Shown: piece by piece, positions 31,071 to 44,243 of the stretch | How positions within the stretch are numbered: position 1 is the stretch's first letter | How the letters are laid out: each line of letters starts with the position of its first letter | Assembly: GCA_036873135.1 (NCBI GenBank) | Contig: JAPTYO010000007.1 | Coordinates: 25,216,763 to 25,280,762 of the forward strand | Origin: Clarkia xantiana subsp. parviflora | Taxonomy: Eukaryota; Streptophyta; Magnoliopsida; Myrtales; Onagraceae | Direction: 5' to 3' | Length of the DNA: 64,000 nucleotides | Notes under the pieces: model-generated | Seen by the model: the letters and a program-made list of their open reading frames with translations, nothing else | Database searches by the model: none | What the model was told of the DNA's origin: nothing | Translations under genes and position numbers: made by a program

Positions 31071-32479
31071 CCTTCACTATTTGGGTTTGGTTCATATTGG
31101 ATATTTAGATGGTCGTAACAAGTTTTTTTTTTACTTATATATAGTTATTATATATTATGTTAACCAAGTTCAATTCTATAATCAATTGAGTTCAGTTTTG
31201 AACTCTAAACTTAACCCAGATATAATTCTATATTTTAACTGAGATGACATATTAACTCGGTTAATATGCAAACAGTTTGTTTTTTTTTTCAACTAGAGAT
31301 TTGCTGCACTTTTAAAGTTTGAGCTACGTCTCTTGACATCGTTTAAAGTCTCGAGATTTATGTTTTAATATGAAATTTATATAATTTTTTCTAAGTGCTA
31401 TGTATAATCGAATAAAATGCTCACACCATAAAAAAAAAAGTACACATGAAATTGTTTATATCATAATTAATTCTACATTGATTATGCATACAAAATTCTT
31501 GTACAAAATAATTCATATCATTGACTAGACAATTTGTCTTAAATATTAATTTTTAAGGGTTATTGTTTGACATAAGCGGACTAGGTCATTTTTTCGGATT
31601 TCCAAAAATGAGCTCAAGATATAAGTTAGAACGATGGACGTACTGTGAAATTACTTAAAATATAAGATTACAAGTAATGTGACCTACGTAATGTAATGTT
31701 AGATTGCAGTGTTTGGTTATGTTGTAATATGGAGTGTAATGTTAAATTACAGTATTTGGTATACTTTGTAATGTTCATTGAAATGTTACTTTATTACTAT
31801 TATATTAGTTTATATGATAGTATATAAGATTTAAACAAATATTTACTCTGAGAACAACTAGCTTACTATTAAACTTTTATATTTTGTGTTTAATACGTAT
31901 CAATTCATAAACTATAAAAAAATATTAAAACTTATTTCACATAGCTATTAGTATTCTATTACCCGAAACATTTGTATAGTTTTATAAAATAATGTTCATA
32001 AAATATGTCATGAAAAAAAATTGTACTCGTTTTGAACGAACATTATATGCATTATTTTTATTATAATAATGAATCATTAAGTAAATAAAAAACATATTTC
32101 GTAATATTGAATGTAATTCTCATATTACATCCGTTTTTAGATGTGATTTCACATTACTATCAGGCTACTATTCCTTTCTTTCATTATATTATGAGAAAAT
32201 TATGATTATGGATTATTAGGGGGAAGCTCTCTAAACCTTTCAATCATCTATACTCATAGGAATATATTTTTTACAAAAATGGTACATTTTATTACCAGAA
32301 CGGTTTTATCTATTAAACAAATGTTTAGTTATAGAAGTCTAAATATATTTATGCTCAACAATTTAATTACCTTTCGTATGCTGTCATAAGTCTTAACTAA
32401 AAAAAAAAATGTAGCTGCTAGTGAACATAATATAAACGGAGTTCTTGAATTTACTAAATTTTTATTTAGAATTTGAACA

Positions 32480-32515
<36 letters not shown>

Positions 32516-33100
32516 TTAGGTAGAAAGAGAAATCCAAATGCAACCAAAAGTTAGGGATTTCCAGATTTACAAATTTCAATGCACATATTTAGTTCAGCTG
32601 CTGGAGGATTTATGAGCTGCGGGAAGCGTCTTCCTTCAATTCCCAAAATTTATTTACATGTAGAAAGAAACTAAGAGGAGTATTCACAAGTTGACAAATC
32701 AATATTTGCAACAAATTAGAATTTAACAGCTATATAATATTTTATTTTAATCCAGCAATTAAATTAAATATCAAAACTCATTAAACTTCGCTGGGAAAAA
32801 AAAACTCATTAAACTTTAAAGAAAAAACGCAACACCAATCAAACCCTTTGTTCTTCACGCTTCCAATTAACTGCAGCTAGATGATTCATATCCCCATATT
32901 TACTCATCAATACATGAGAATCTAAAGAACTAACGAAATTGCCTATATATCATCAATAATATCGGTAAAAGTTTCAATATGTCATGAGAATTTATTTACA
33001 AAAAAATGAGCAGACTATATCATTAAAAATCCCGATTAAAAAAATCATTGATACGAACGACAATAAATTTTCTAGGAAATCAACAATCTTGAACCAATTC
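31071..33100. other. Intergenic region without recognised gene
   Basis: Strongly AT-rich. A TA microsatellite lies at about 32482-32512. The 31680-32170 stretch has TGTAATGTTA-like words at both sides that may mark a decayed TIR element. No gene was supported. Confidence 0.4.
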
Positions 33101-34336
33101 TCCTCATGTATGTATATATAAGAGGGCTGGCCTGGGAACAAACAGATCTGAGACACAGCGTCGATTATATGTTAGATCTGAGACGAAGACATAAACATAC
33201 GACAATACCCGTGACAACAATCCACGGCGGTGCGTGCATGCAAGGGTAGTTTGGACGAGTCAAGGAATATGACAACGACGTGGACAGCCTTGAAAGCTCG
33301 ATCGGGAGATGGGTTTTTCAAACGCCAGCCGAGGAGCGACAATGTGATAACAGTAGCAGCATAATATCTTCAAAACAACAAATCTGATGACATGCAGCGT
33401 ATTGACGAATTAGTGATGGCGAATAGGAAATGGGATAAAGAAGAAGAAGAACAAACAGAGAAGTGCAAGGGTCGAACAGAGAAGAGGCTTCTAGTTTTTG
33501 TTATTGCGGCTGCGAGACTTAGAGTGCTAGGGTTTGTAACGATGCTAGAAGAAATGATGAATATGTTAATGATGTTTTTTGTTTTATTTTATTAAGTTAA
33601 TGATGCTTAGGTGGGCCGTGGAATGGGCTGGTCTATCTAGGAAAAAAATCTTCAATTAATTTTTCAGATACCCACAAAAAGAAAATCACTACGGTATGTG
33701 TAGTATAAATACTACATTTTCTATATTACAAATTCTAAAATGGAAAGAATAGCGTTTTATTTTACAAAAAAATAATGTACTTAATGACAAAATTATATTG
33801 GCCTAAAAATGGTTAATTTAAATAGTAAGATTTATAAAAGGGAAATGCATTTAATAAAAATATAGAATCATAATGACAAAATTTCCCTATTTGGCAATGA
33901 TTTATGATTTTCCAAAAAAAAAAAAATTGATGTTCTTTTGTAAAATCTATATATATATATATATATGGATTATTGTTAATTTTTTGCCAACTAATAGAAA
34001 GGACATCAATTTTTATTTCAAAATATTTTTTTTTCTTTTTATATTATATACTATTATAAATAAATGTATTTATATTGTTTGTTTAAATATTATATACTTA
34101 AAACATATTACATATATAATAGATTAATGAATTAAGGAGTTGTTGAATTACTTAATTAACTAGATCGTTTGTTAATTGACAAAAAAAAAGGTGTAGTTAA
34201 GGCTTGATCTATTGGTGATTAATAAGGAGGTAACAACGAAATAATCAAGCGGTAGTGCACCCTACTATTTATACATATATTAGATTTAGAATTTAAATGT
34301 AATCGTCCCATGCGACGCGCAGGCAACCTACCCTAG
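33100..34336 (+). mobile_element. Probable Helitron fragment with 3' end at 34336
   Basis: The 3' end shows TGCG-ACG-CGCA (34311-34321), eleven bases, then CTAG (34333-34336) and T. The GC-richer block 33120-33600 upstream contains short ORFs of no recognised family and may be captured DNA. The 5' border is a guess. Confidence 0.4.
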
Positions 34337-35092
34337 TAATAATAAATTAAGAGAAGTTAGAGAACTCGAAGTGACAAAGTACAATTTAAAATTCAGTGCC
34401 GGTAATAAGCTGCGGATCATTTCATGAAGAATAAATTTTTATCTTAATTTTATATAAAATGGTTGAAGATAGCCAAATTTCAATAGGGGCAAATGTTGCC
34501 ACATGGCTAATATAGAGATTTTATTTAAATTTTTTTTTTCCATATAGTGTCTTAATCTTAAGAACTATTAGAAAGATAATACTCATAAAATATTTTTCAC
34601 ATTTAAAATAATTTCAGCTTTATTTATTATTATTATTTTTATGTACAGTTAGTAAAGCAGATCTAATGTTCCGTAAAGTGATACACCACAACCAAAGACA
34701 CCACTTAATGTAATCATAATGTAATTACACATCGATGATCATTATATATAAGCTGTAATCTTCACTCTAAATAATTACTTTAAACCCTAAAATTAAATTA
34801 TGAAGTATATGCTATCATTTTTTTACTAAATTAAATGAATATATATTTGAACAACGCATATTGTATATTGCATATATATTAATTGATGGAGTGTGAGAGG
34901 AGTATGTATTGAGTAAATAAGGCTTGTTAATTTGCATGGATTTCCAAATAGGTGATACAAAGCCTTGTTTTAAGGCTTAATTAATTGCCTAATTGGAATA
35001 TATCATTACTCATATTTAGATTCATGCGTACTTACTAGTTGTTAAATCATATGATTAGATATATCTCAGCTAATGATATTATTCTCTTACTT
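34337..35092. other. Intergenic region left of Copia-2
   Basis: AT-rich, no gene or clear element seen. Confidence 0.4.
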
Positions 35093-35097
35093 TGAGG

Positions 35098-35455
35098 TGT
35101 TGGAGCCCAGCCCAGCAAGGCCCAGTTGATTGGTTTATTCAATTAGTTGGTTTTGTACTTAGGGCCCAGTTGTCTGTGGCCGGCCCAGTTCGTCCATGGG
35201 CTCTTGTGATCAATCTGTAAACTTTGTACTTAGTTTGGGGACCATTGTTGTGAACTTCAGAAGGTTGCGGTGTAACCTTGTTTTTCTTTACTAGGGTTTA
35301 GTATTTAAGGGGTGATGTGAGATCAGATAATAATATACACAAGTGATCCTCTTAACATTTCGTCTCTCTTTCTCTCGTTTTCTGCTCTCTGACTCTTGGT
35401 TACTCCGGCGACTTTTCGCCGTGCTCCGCCGTGTTCCACCGGACCTGTTTTCACA
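35098..35455 (+). repeat. 5' LTR of Copia-2
   Basis: 358 bp, TGTTGGAGCC to TTTTCACA, next to the primer-binding site. A TATA-like TATTTAAG lies at 35302-35309. Confidence 0.95.
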
Positions 35456-35467
35456 TGGTATCAGAGC
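35456..35467 (+). other. Primer-binding site of Copia-2
   Basis: TGGTATCAGAGC, complementary to the 3' end of initiator tRNA-Met, starts right after the 5' LTR. Confidence 0.92.
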
Positions 35468-35559
35468 TACGAAGCTCTTTTACTTCGACGATCCTCTCGC
35501 TTATTTCTCAGCTGCGGTAAAAATCTTTTCAAATATTTGATGCTTGTGTTAATCTGTCC

Positions 35560-36270
35560 ATAGATCTCTCAAACTCTATATTTTGTTGTGGATCTGTGAC
35601 GATAACCTACATCACTTGTTGCTTTTACTATTGAAGAACGAATTGTTGCAATTTTTTGTTCCTGAAAGTTCAGATCTACACTTGATTCTTTCGAAATCTC
35701 CTTTTTCGAAATTTTTCTGAGAAAATCCTTTTGTTGCATGTGGTGTTCGTGTCTGTCTGTTTGTGGATCTCGCGATTCTTGCGTTATCGCTGAAGATCTG
35801 TAACGATACACAAGAACATCTTGAGTTTTTGCTCAGATTAGTTCAGATCTACACTTGATTCCTTCGAAAGCTTCTTTCTCGAACTTTTTACAGGATAATT
35901 GTTCTTGCATGTGATATTCTTTTACATCTGTTTCGTAGATCTCGCGATTTCTTCAATATCGCAGTAGATCCGTGACGATATATCACTATTACTTGACTTT
36001 CTTCAAGAATCGCACCTTTCTGTTTCGAATGACATCTTGATTAAGACTCAGATCTACTCTTTTTTGCTTTATTACTGGTTGCATGTAATGATTGTATTCC
36101 GTTGATCGTAGATCTTGCAATTTTACTCTTATTGCTGAAAGATCCGTGACGAAAACAACCATTTCATCAACTCTTCTCTCTTAATCAGACCTTGCATGTG
36201 ACTGCTTCGTTCTGTATATCGTAGATCTTGCAGTATTTTTACCATTACTGATAGATCTGTGACGATAAAA
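35560..36270 (+). repeat. Degenerate repeats in the Copia-2 leader
   Basis: The untranslated leader of almost 1 kb contains five copies of GATCTGTGACGATA or close variants (starts at 35591, 35795, 35967, 36141, 36254). Most are preceded by TTGCATGT and a GTAGATCT-GCGATT-like segment. Spacing is about 113-204 bp, so units are diverged and uneven. Confidence 0.75.
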
Positions 36271-36450
36271 GTTTTTCATCATGCCACTTCTCTTTGCCAT
36301 AGTTCAATGATGTTCTTACATTCATAATTTCGAAGGATTTTTTTTTAGATTGTGATTTTTTTTCTGAGACTTCTTTTCTCTCTTATACTTTCTTGTCTTT
36401 CGATTCTTACAGATCTTTTCTTAGATCTGCATTAATTGTCTCATTCTGAG

Positions 36451-39400
36451 ATGATGAACGAATCGGATAAGAATCTTGGAGAGAACTCTGGTCTCAACAT
36501 AAGCGATGCTCTAACGAATCCTGTTATTGAAGCGACGCCCAAAATTGATCACAATCACCCTCTTTATCTACATCCTTCAGACTCAGCTGGACTATCTTTG
36601 GTTACTGAAAAACTTACCAGTTCTGAGGACTATGGATTTTGGAGCAAAGCTATGAGAATTTGCCTGATTTCGAAAAACAAGCTTGGTTTTGTGACTGGTG
36701 CCTGTAAAAAGGACAACTATGAACCCAGTCTTCACCCTCTATGGGATCGCTGCAATGCTTTGGTTTTAGCATGGATTATGAATTCTGTTTCTCGTGAACT
36801 TATGTCTGGGAACATTTATACTGAGAGTGCCTTCTCCGTTTGGAACGATTTAAAAGAAAGACTTCACAAAGTTAATGGTTCTAGAATTTTTCAGTTGCAC
36901 CGAGATATTTGCCTGGCTCAGCAAGGTGTGGATTCCATATCCACTTACTTTGCCAAGCTAAGGACCATGTGGGAAGAGTTTGATGCTATCTGCAATTTAC
37001 CCAACTGCGGTTGCCCAGAATTTCAAAAACATATTTCTCATGCAAACAACTTGAAGCTCTTTCAATTTTTAAATGGCCTCAATGATTCCTATTCCAATGT
37101 TCGAACCAATCTGGTTATGAGAGAGGCCCTCCCTTCTGTCTCCCAGGCATACTCTGTTTTAATCCAAGAAGAAAACCAACGTAGTCTTTCCACTGGTTCT
37201 GTTGTCAATTTTGTTGATGGAAAAACTCCTTCTCTGTCTACCAACCCTTCTAACAAATCTAGGGGACAGAAAAGGAATCTGAATTTGGTCTGTGATTACT
37301 GCAAAGCTAAGGGACATGATTCTGACCACTGTTTTAAGAAAAATGGCTATCCTCCTGGATGGAAACTTCGTCCCAATAAGACCAGAACTCCTCAAGCTAA
37401 TGCTGTGATTGATGGTTCTTCAGATATTTCGGGTTCTGAGGCAGGCGGTTCTATTTCCACCCCTCTTGACCTTCCAAAACATCAGCCTATGATGATCACA
37501 ACAGAGCAACTCGAGCATCTAGCTCGTAGTATGGTGCGATCTCAGCACAATGTCTCTGAGGCTGAACCTCGAGCAAATGTTGCTTCTTCTGTTTCAGGTA
37601 ACAATTCCCTTTTTTCTCCTAACTATACCAATGATTGGATTCTTGATACAGGAGCTACACATCACATGAGCTTTAGATCTGATTGGATGCATAGTTTTAA
37701 ACCCTTACACTCTAATGTTCAATTACCAAATGGTTTTAAATCTAGGGTTGCTGGTATTGGTCATGTTAAGATTAACAATAATAATGTTTTAACTGATGTA
37801 TTGTTCTTGCCTGACTTCAAATATAACCTGATCTCAATTTCTAAACTAACTAAGGATTTATCTTGTTCAGTAACTTTTCATACTAATTCTGTCATTTTGC
37901 AGGATCGCTGCAATGGAATGGTGTTGGGGAATGGACATGAAGCTGCAGGGCTTTACTTTTTTAAACCACACTTCTCAGTCCCTGTAGCATTCCAGTCTAT
38001 TGCACCTAATCCTCAAACCATTCTGTGGCATCAAAGATTAGGCCATGTTCCTTTTCACATACTGAACAAATTTCAATTCCTTAGTTCTTTTAGTTTGCAA
38101 AATAAAGGGCTTTCTGAATGTGATGTTTGTCCGATGGCAAAACAAACTAGGTTACCTTTCCCAAACAGCAATTCTGTCACTTTTCATTCTTTTGATCTCA
38201 TTCATATTGATGTTTGGGGGCCATACCATAAGGCAACTCATGATAATAAAAGATATTTTCTTACCATTGTTGATGATTTCACTAGAGTTACTTGGGTTTA
38301 TTTACTACATTTGAAATCTGATGTGATTGTTATCTTGAAGCATTTTTACTCAATGGTTGAAACTCAATTTTCCAAACGCATCAAACGTATCCGATCTGAT
38401 AATGGCGGTGAATTCATCAACGAACATTGTTCCAATTTTTTTTCCAATTTGGGAATAATTCATGAAACCTCTTGTGCATATACCCCCCAACAAAATGGAA
38501 TTGTTGAACGAAAGCACCGTCATTTATTAGAAGTGGCTAGAGCACTTAAACTGCAGAGTTTTACTCCTGATAGATTTTGGGGTGAATGCATCCTTACTGC
38601 TTGCTATCTGATTAACTTGATGCCAACTGAAATCTTGAAAGGTTTATCTCCTTATGAAAAACTTTATAATAAAGTTCCTTCTATTGATCATTTACGTGTG
38701 TTTGGATGTCTTTGTTATGCTAAAGTTTTGCCACTAAGTGATAAGTTTGCTTCAAGATCTGTAGCTTCGGTCATGATGGGATATTCCCTTACTCAAAAGG
38801 GATACAGGTTATTCAATTTGACCACCAAGTCTTTCTTCGTCTCAAGGGATGTTAAGTTTCTGGAATCTTTTTTTCCTTTCAAATCTGGTTCCTCAATTCC
38901 TCCTTCTTTTATTCCAAATGTCTCACCCATTCCTTCTACAGGTGATTCTGTTGATGATGCATTTGGTGTTGGAATTTCCACAGATTCAACTCTGATTCCT
39001 GCAACAAATGATGAATCTGATCCTCATCAAGGTAATTCTGCAGATGTTGTTGATGATGATACATCTGATAATACATCTGATGCAGTTGATGTTGCCCCAG
39101 TTATATCTGAACCCCCTGTTAGACCAGCTAGACAAACTAGACCCCCAGTTTGGTCCCGTGATTATGATATGTCTATGCATTGTTCAACCAAACATCCTAT
39201 TGCTGATCACTTGAGTTTTATTAATGTTTCTAATGACCATAAGTCTTTCCTCAGCATGATAGATAAGATTCCTGAACCCAATTCTTTTTCTCAAGCTTGT
39301 AAAAACAGTCATTGGGTTAAGGCCATGAAAGATGAAATTGCTGCTTTGGAGGAAAATAAAACTTGGTCATTAGTCTCTTTACCTCAAGGCAGAACTTCTA

Positions 39401-40863
39401 TAGGTTGTCGTTGGGTTTTTCGTGTTAAATATAATTCTGATGGCACTGTAGAACGTTATAAAGCACGTCTTGTTGCAAAAGGATTTAAACAGAAAGAAGG
39501 CATTGATTATGATGAAACTTTTTCCCCTGTTGCCAAAATTGGAACTGTTCGTGTTGTTTTATCACTTGCCTCCATGAATGCTTGGCCTTTATATCAAATG
39601 GATGTGTATAATGCCTTTTTACAGGGTGATTTATTTGAGGAAGTTTATATGGATTTACCTCCTGGATTTGGTAATCAGGGGGAGTTGTGTGTTGTTAAAT
39701 CTAACCTTGTGTGCAGATTACACAAATCCCTCTATGGATTAAAACAGGCTTCAAGACAGTGGAACATTAAGCTTACTGACGCTCTACTCAGTAATGGGTA
39801 TACTCAAAGTCATCTTGATTATTCGCTTTTTATAAAAAGAAAAGGTGATGACATTGTTGTTCTCTTAGTTTATGTTGATGATTTGCTCATTACTGGAAAT
39901 AGTGCTGCCTTAATTTCTGACTTAAAAAGGGTTTTACAAACTAGCTTTAAAATGAAAGATTTAGGAACTTTAAAGTATTTTCTTGGCATAGAAGTTGCAA
40001 GGTCTGATAAAGGCCTTGTGCTCTGTCAACGAAAATATGTTCTTGAAATGCTTTCTGAAGTTGGTTTATTAGGATGTAAGCCTTGCAGCACTCCTATGGA
40101 GCAGAATGCAAGATTTACATCAGTTGGATATGATGAAACCCTTGGTTTGAATAAGGATGATGTTAAGATTTCTGATCCAACCACTTATAGACGGTTGATT
40201 GGTAAGCTCTTATATTTGGGTATTACTCGTCCTGATATTGCTTATTCTGTTCAATATTTGAGTCAATATATGCAAAGTCCAAAAAAATCCCATTATGATG
40301 CAGTTTTTAGAATTTTGAGATATTTGAAACAACAACCTGGTTTGGGAATTCTTTTGTCTTCCAACAAAAGGAACACTATTACTGCTTTTTGTGACTCAGA
40401 TTATGCTCGATGTTTAGAATCTCGTAGATCTGTTACGGGTTACTGTGTTTTTATTGGTGATTCCTTGGTATCTTGGAAGGTTAAAAAATAGCCTACCGTT
40501 TCTTGTTCCTCTGCAGAAGCTGAGTATCGTAGTATGCGTGAGACAGTTTCTGAGTTAATCTGGCTGAATGGGATCATTTCTGAGTTAGGTTTTGTTTTTT
40601 TGAAACCTGTTACTTTGTATTGTGACAATAAGGCTGCAATTCAGATAGGTACTAACCCAGTTTTTCATGAGCGAACTAAACATGTTGAGGTTGATTGTCA
40701 TTTTGTGCGTGATCAGGTTACTGCAGGTTTTATCCAACTGAAACATTTGGGAACTGCAAATCAACCTGCGGACTTGTTCACTAAGGCATTGGCTAAAGCT
40801 CAGCATAGGCGTTTACTTATGAAGCTCAATTTGATTGATGTTTTTGGACAAAGTTCAGATTGA
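36451..40863 (+). pseudogene. Copia-2 gag-pol polyprotein with one premature stop
   Basis: Polyprotein of about 1470 codons from the ATG at 36451. In order: Copia gag N-terminus (HPSDSAGLSL), UBN2 region, CCHC knuckle CDYCKAKGHDSDHC (about residue 280), protease LDTGATHHM (about 399), GAG-pre-integrase LWHQRLGH, integrase with Asp in HIDVWGPY, Asp in RSDNGGEF and Glu in NGIVERKH, RT with YVDDLLITG (about 1141), and RNase H with FCDSDYAR. A TAG at 40489-40491 follows SWKVKK, most simply a mutated Gln codon. The same frame then continues (SSAEAEYR, CDNKAAIQI) to TGA 40861-40863. The truncated protein would lack part of RNase H. Everything else looks intact. Confidence 0.93.
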
Positions 40864-40870
40864 GGGGGAG

Positions 40871-41228
40871 TGTTGGAGCCCTGCCCAGCAAGGCCCAGTT
40901 GATTGGTTTATTCAATTAGTTGGTTTTGTACTTAGGGCCCAGTTGTCTGTGGCCGGCCCAGTTCGTCCATGGGCTCTTGTGATCAATCTGTAAACTTTGT
41001 ACTTAGTTTGGGGACCATTGTTGTGAACTTCAGAAGGTTGCGGTGTAACCTTGTTTTTCTTTACTAGGGTTTAGTATTTAAGGGGTGATGTGAGATCAGA
41101 TAATAATATACACAAGTGATCCTCTTAACATTTCGTCTCTCTTTCTCTCGTTTTCTGCTCTCTGACTCTTGGTTACTCCGGCGACTTTTCGCCGTGCTCC
41201 GCCGTGTTCCACCGGACCTGTTTTCACA
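40871..41228 (+). repeat. 3' LTR of Copia-2
   Basis: 358 bp, TGTTGGAGCC to TTTTCACA, followed by TSD TGAGG. Preceded by the tract GAGGGGGAG, which overlaps the polyprotein stop codon. Confidence 0.95.
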
Positions 41229-41233
41229 TGAGG

Positions 41234-42597
41234 TACGTACTCATAACCAAAGTATATTTAAGTATTTAACTAATAATTTATAATTATAATAACTAGCTTA
41301 TTCTGATATAATTAAGGTTACATACACTGGTGGACATACTATATATATATGATCTATTATAAGTTACAAATATCACAAAGGCAGAAAGCATAATAATTAG
41401 TAAAAGACTAATTAAAGCTACTACCTTTTCGTTATATGCTGTCGCTTATAATATTTGCACGCGTCGGACACTCTGTAAATTAGGGTTATGACAATTAGGA
41501 CAAAGCTCAAACAAATTGAAACAAAACACAGCTCAATGCCGATGGATCAGAAGACTATTTTTTCATTGTTAATTTCTTAGAGACATTTTGGCCAAAAAAA
41601 AAAAAAAATTCTTAGAGACAATAATTGATCTTTCTTTAATTAATATTATATATCATTAAAACATTTACATACGCACATATTCGTGTATAGATGTGTAGAT
41701 ATTAATGATTTGGCGTCACGAGGTCTAAAGTTTAGAGTATAACATTATATAAGTAATAAGTGAGAAAATCTATATGGTTATATTATATCTCTTCTATATA
41801 TATATATATATATATAATTTTACAGTCTAAATTACAGATGCGCTCGAATTAACTATATGGCAAACTTAACTTAAAACATTTTATTCGACTTCGAACTTAT
41901 TAGCTGAACCTAAAAAAATTTGAAAATTTTGAAAAACAATAATAATAAATAATAATAACCTTGGAGCATTAATTATATGAATGTATTTTTTTTAAAATTA
42001 GGTACTACCCGTGCGTCATGAATATCACGATACTGACACCACCATAAAAACGTAAAAAAAAACACTTGGTACATCGTCCTGATCGATCAGTATTTTGAAT
42101 ATATTTGGATATCTGAAATAAATTAAGACAATATATAAATAATATTAATTAATCTAGTTGATTAATAATATAAATATAGGGAATAAAAGAGAGATATTTC
42201 ATTACCAATATGTCGAAGCACAGACTAGTTGGTGAATGTTTATTTTGGAGGATTATTATTCTTAGACATTAATTAATACTTATATAATTTGGTGACAAGA
42301 TAGGTTAATTAGATTTGCCAACATATATTAGAGATTAAGTATTAGCAGTATTGAGAATATGACATATATACTTTATGAATGATGATTAAATGTATCCACG
42401 GCTGGCTAACATGGGAGGTTCGTGATTTCCAGTACATGCACAACCTTTCGTTTTGTCGACTTCTTCTTGTTTAATTTGTTAGGTTTAACTATTTGATTTG
42501 ATTTGATCTGATAATCAATAGACGACATATTAACCTTTTATTGCTTAACTCTATTTTTTTTTTTTTTTGTTATTTTTACCAAATAGCTTATTATTAA
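41234..42597. other. Intergenic region right of Copia-2
   Basis: Very AT-rich, with a TA microsatellite near 41798-41817 and poly-A/T runs. No gene or clear element seen. Confidence 0.45.
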
Positions 42598-42604
42598 TAT
42601 TATT

Positions 42605-43466
42605 AGGGTTAAAGGTACTTTTGGTGCCACATGTTAGACCAATGTAGGTTTTTGGTGTCATATGTTTAGTTTAGTAGGTTTTTGGTGCCATATGTTTGAG
42701 AGGTTGTATGTTTTTGGTTCTTCCGTTAGTCAACAGTTAGTTTGACCGTTAAATACTTTTATTTGTTCAATTTAGTTCTCAAATTTATATTTCTAAAATT
42801 TAATATTTACACTTTAGTTCCTATTGTTTGCTCAAGTCACCGTCCACCACCCACCACCTCTAAAGCCGCCGACGACCACCACGAAAATGGCCGGCCACCA
42901 CCAATTGGGGTGGTGGACGGCCCCAAATGATGGTGGTGGCTGAGCCCTAATCGGGGCCGGCCACCACCAATTGGTGGTGGCTGCAGCCCTAATCGGGCCG
43001 GCCACCACCATTTGGGGTCGGCCACCACCCCAATTGGTGGTGGCCGGCCCGATTAGGGCTGAAGCCACCACCAATCGGTGGTGGCCGGCCCCGATTGGGC
43101 TGGCCACCACCAATTGGGGCCGGCCACCACCAATTGGGGTGGTTTCCAGCCCCAAATGGTGGTGGCCGGCCATTTTCGTGGTGGTCGGCGGCGGATTTGG
43201 GGGTGGTGGGTGGTCGGCGGCCTTCGACGGTGACTTGAGCAAACACTAGGGACTAAAATGTAAATATTAAATTTTAGAAATATAAATTTAAGGGTTAAAT
43301 TGAACAAAATAAAAGTATTTAACGGTCAAACTAACTGTTGACTAACGGAAGAACAAAAAACATACAACCTCTCAAACATATGGCACTAAAAGCCTACAAA
43401 ACTAAACATATGGCACCAAAAACTTACACTGGTCAAACATGTGGCATCAAAAGTACCTTTAACCCT
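42605..43466. mobile_element. Foldback/TIR element, family A copy 2
   Basis: 862-bp element with long inverted repeats beginning AGGGTTAAAGGTACTTTTGG and ending in its reverse complement. It is flanked by the 7-bp direct repeat TATTATT (42598-42604 and 43467-43473). The ~300-bp GC-rich core is a palindromic array of GGCCGGCCACCACCAATTGG-type units, about twice as long as in copy 1. ORFs on both strands in the core are artefacts of the repeat. Confidence 0.88.
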
Positions 43467-43473
43467 TATTATT

Positions 43474-44236
43474 ATCTGTCAAACATAAGAAGATACAAGT
43501 AGAAACATACTTAACAGATCGAATTCTTAACTACACTTAGTTGTTGATAAGCCTATGTTGACGGAGTCAGTACATATGCTGATTATTTCATTAGTTTGGT
43601 CGGAACAAAAAAAAAAAACTGTAACCATAAGAATCCGAATATTATGTAGCGGGATAAGGGTAGAATCACAACTACTAGCACATACTTTTTTTTTTTTGCA
43701 ATTTTTTTACCAAATTGTTAATTAACGTTTAGACACTTGAATAATTGGTAGTTAATATTTTTTTTTGGATAACTTACTACTTGAGTTTCGTTAGTGGACA
43801 AATGTAATATCCCATGATTTGTACCGCATGGGAATGGAAAAAAAAAATGATTGGAGATAAATAAAAGCCAATTATATACTTGAATTTATCTTTTTATGAG
43901 TTATCCAGTGGCGGATCCAGGAGTTCGTAATTGGGATACGTTACGCAATTTTTTTTAATTTTTTTTGTAAAGATATAACAATTTTCCTAGGAAATTTTTC
44001 AAAAAAAATACATGTTTTAAAATGATGACAATTGGTACTTTTTTCAATTATTTATCCAATTTATCGTTAAATACATTTCAAATAAATAATATTATTAAGT
44101 AGTTTTTAAACTATCGCAACTTATCATTAATTGATGTTATCATTGAGTCAAATCGGATTAGAACCGGTTGTGGATCAGCTGAGTTGAGTCAGGAGCCAGG
44201 ACCCTATTATAACACTTGTATACGTTATTATGTCTT
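43474..44236. other. Intergenic region
   Basis: AT-rich. The phrase CAGTGGCGGATCCAGGA at about 43907-43923 resembles the terminal repeat of a common plant DNA transposon, but its other end was not found. Confidence 0.4.
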
Positions 44237-44243
44237 AATTTTA

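Larger units (their letters stand above)
35098..41228 (+). mobile_element. Ty1/copia LTR retrotransposon (Copia-2), young, one stop codon
   Basis: 6131-bp complete element with TSD TGAGG (35093-35097 and 41229-41233). Both LTRs are 358 bp, TG..CA, and differ at one position by my reading (near 35109/40882). The primer-binding site TGGTATCAGAGC (35456-35467) fits initiator tRNA-Met. The polypurine tract GAGGGGGAG ends at 40870. The polyprotein ORF is complete apart from one TAG in the RNase H part, so it looks like a very recent, barely inactivated copy. Confidence 0.96.
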
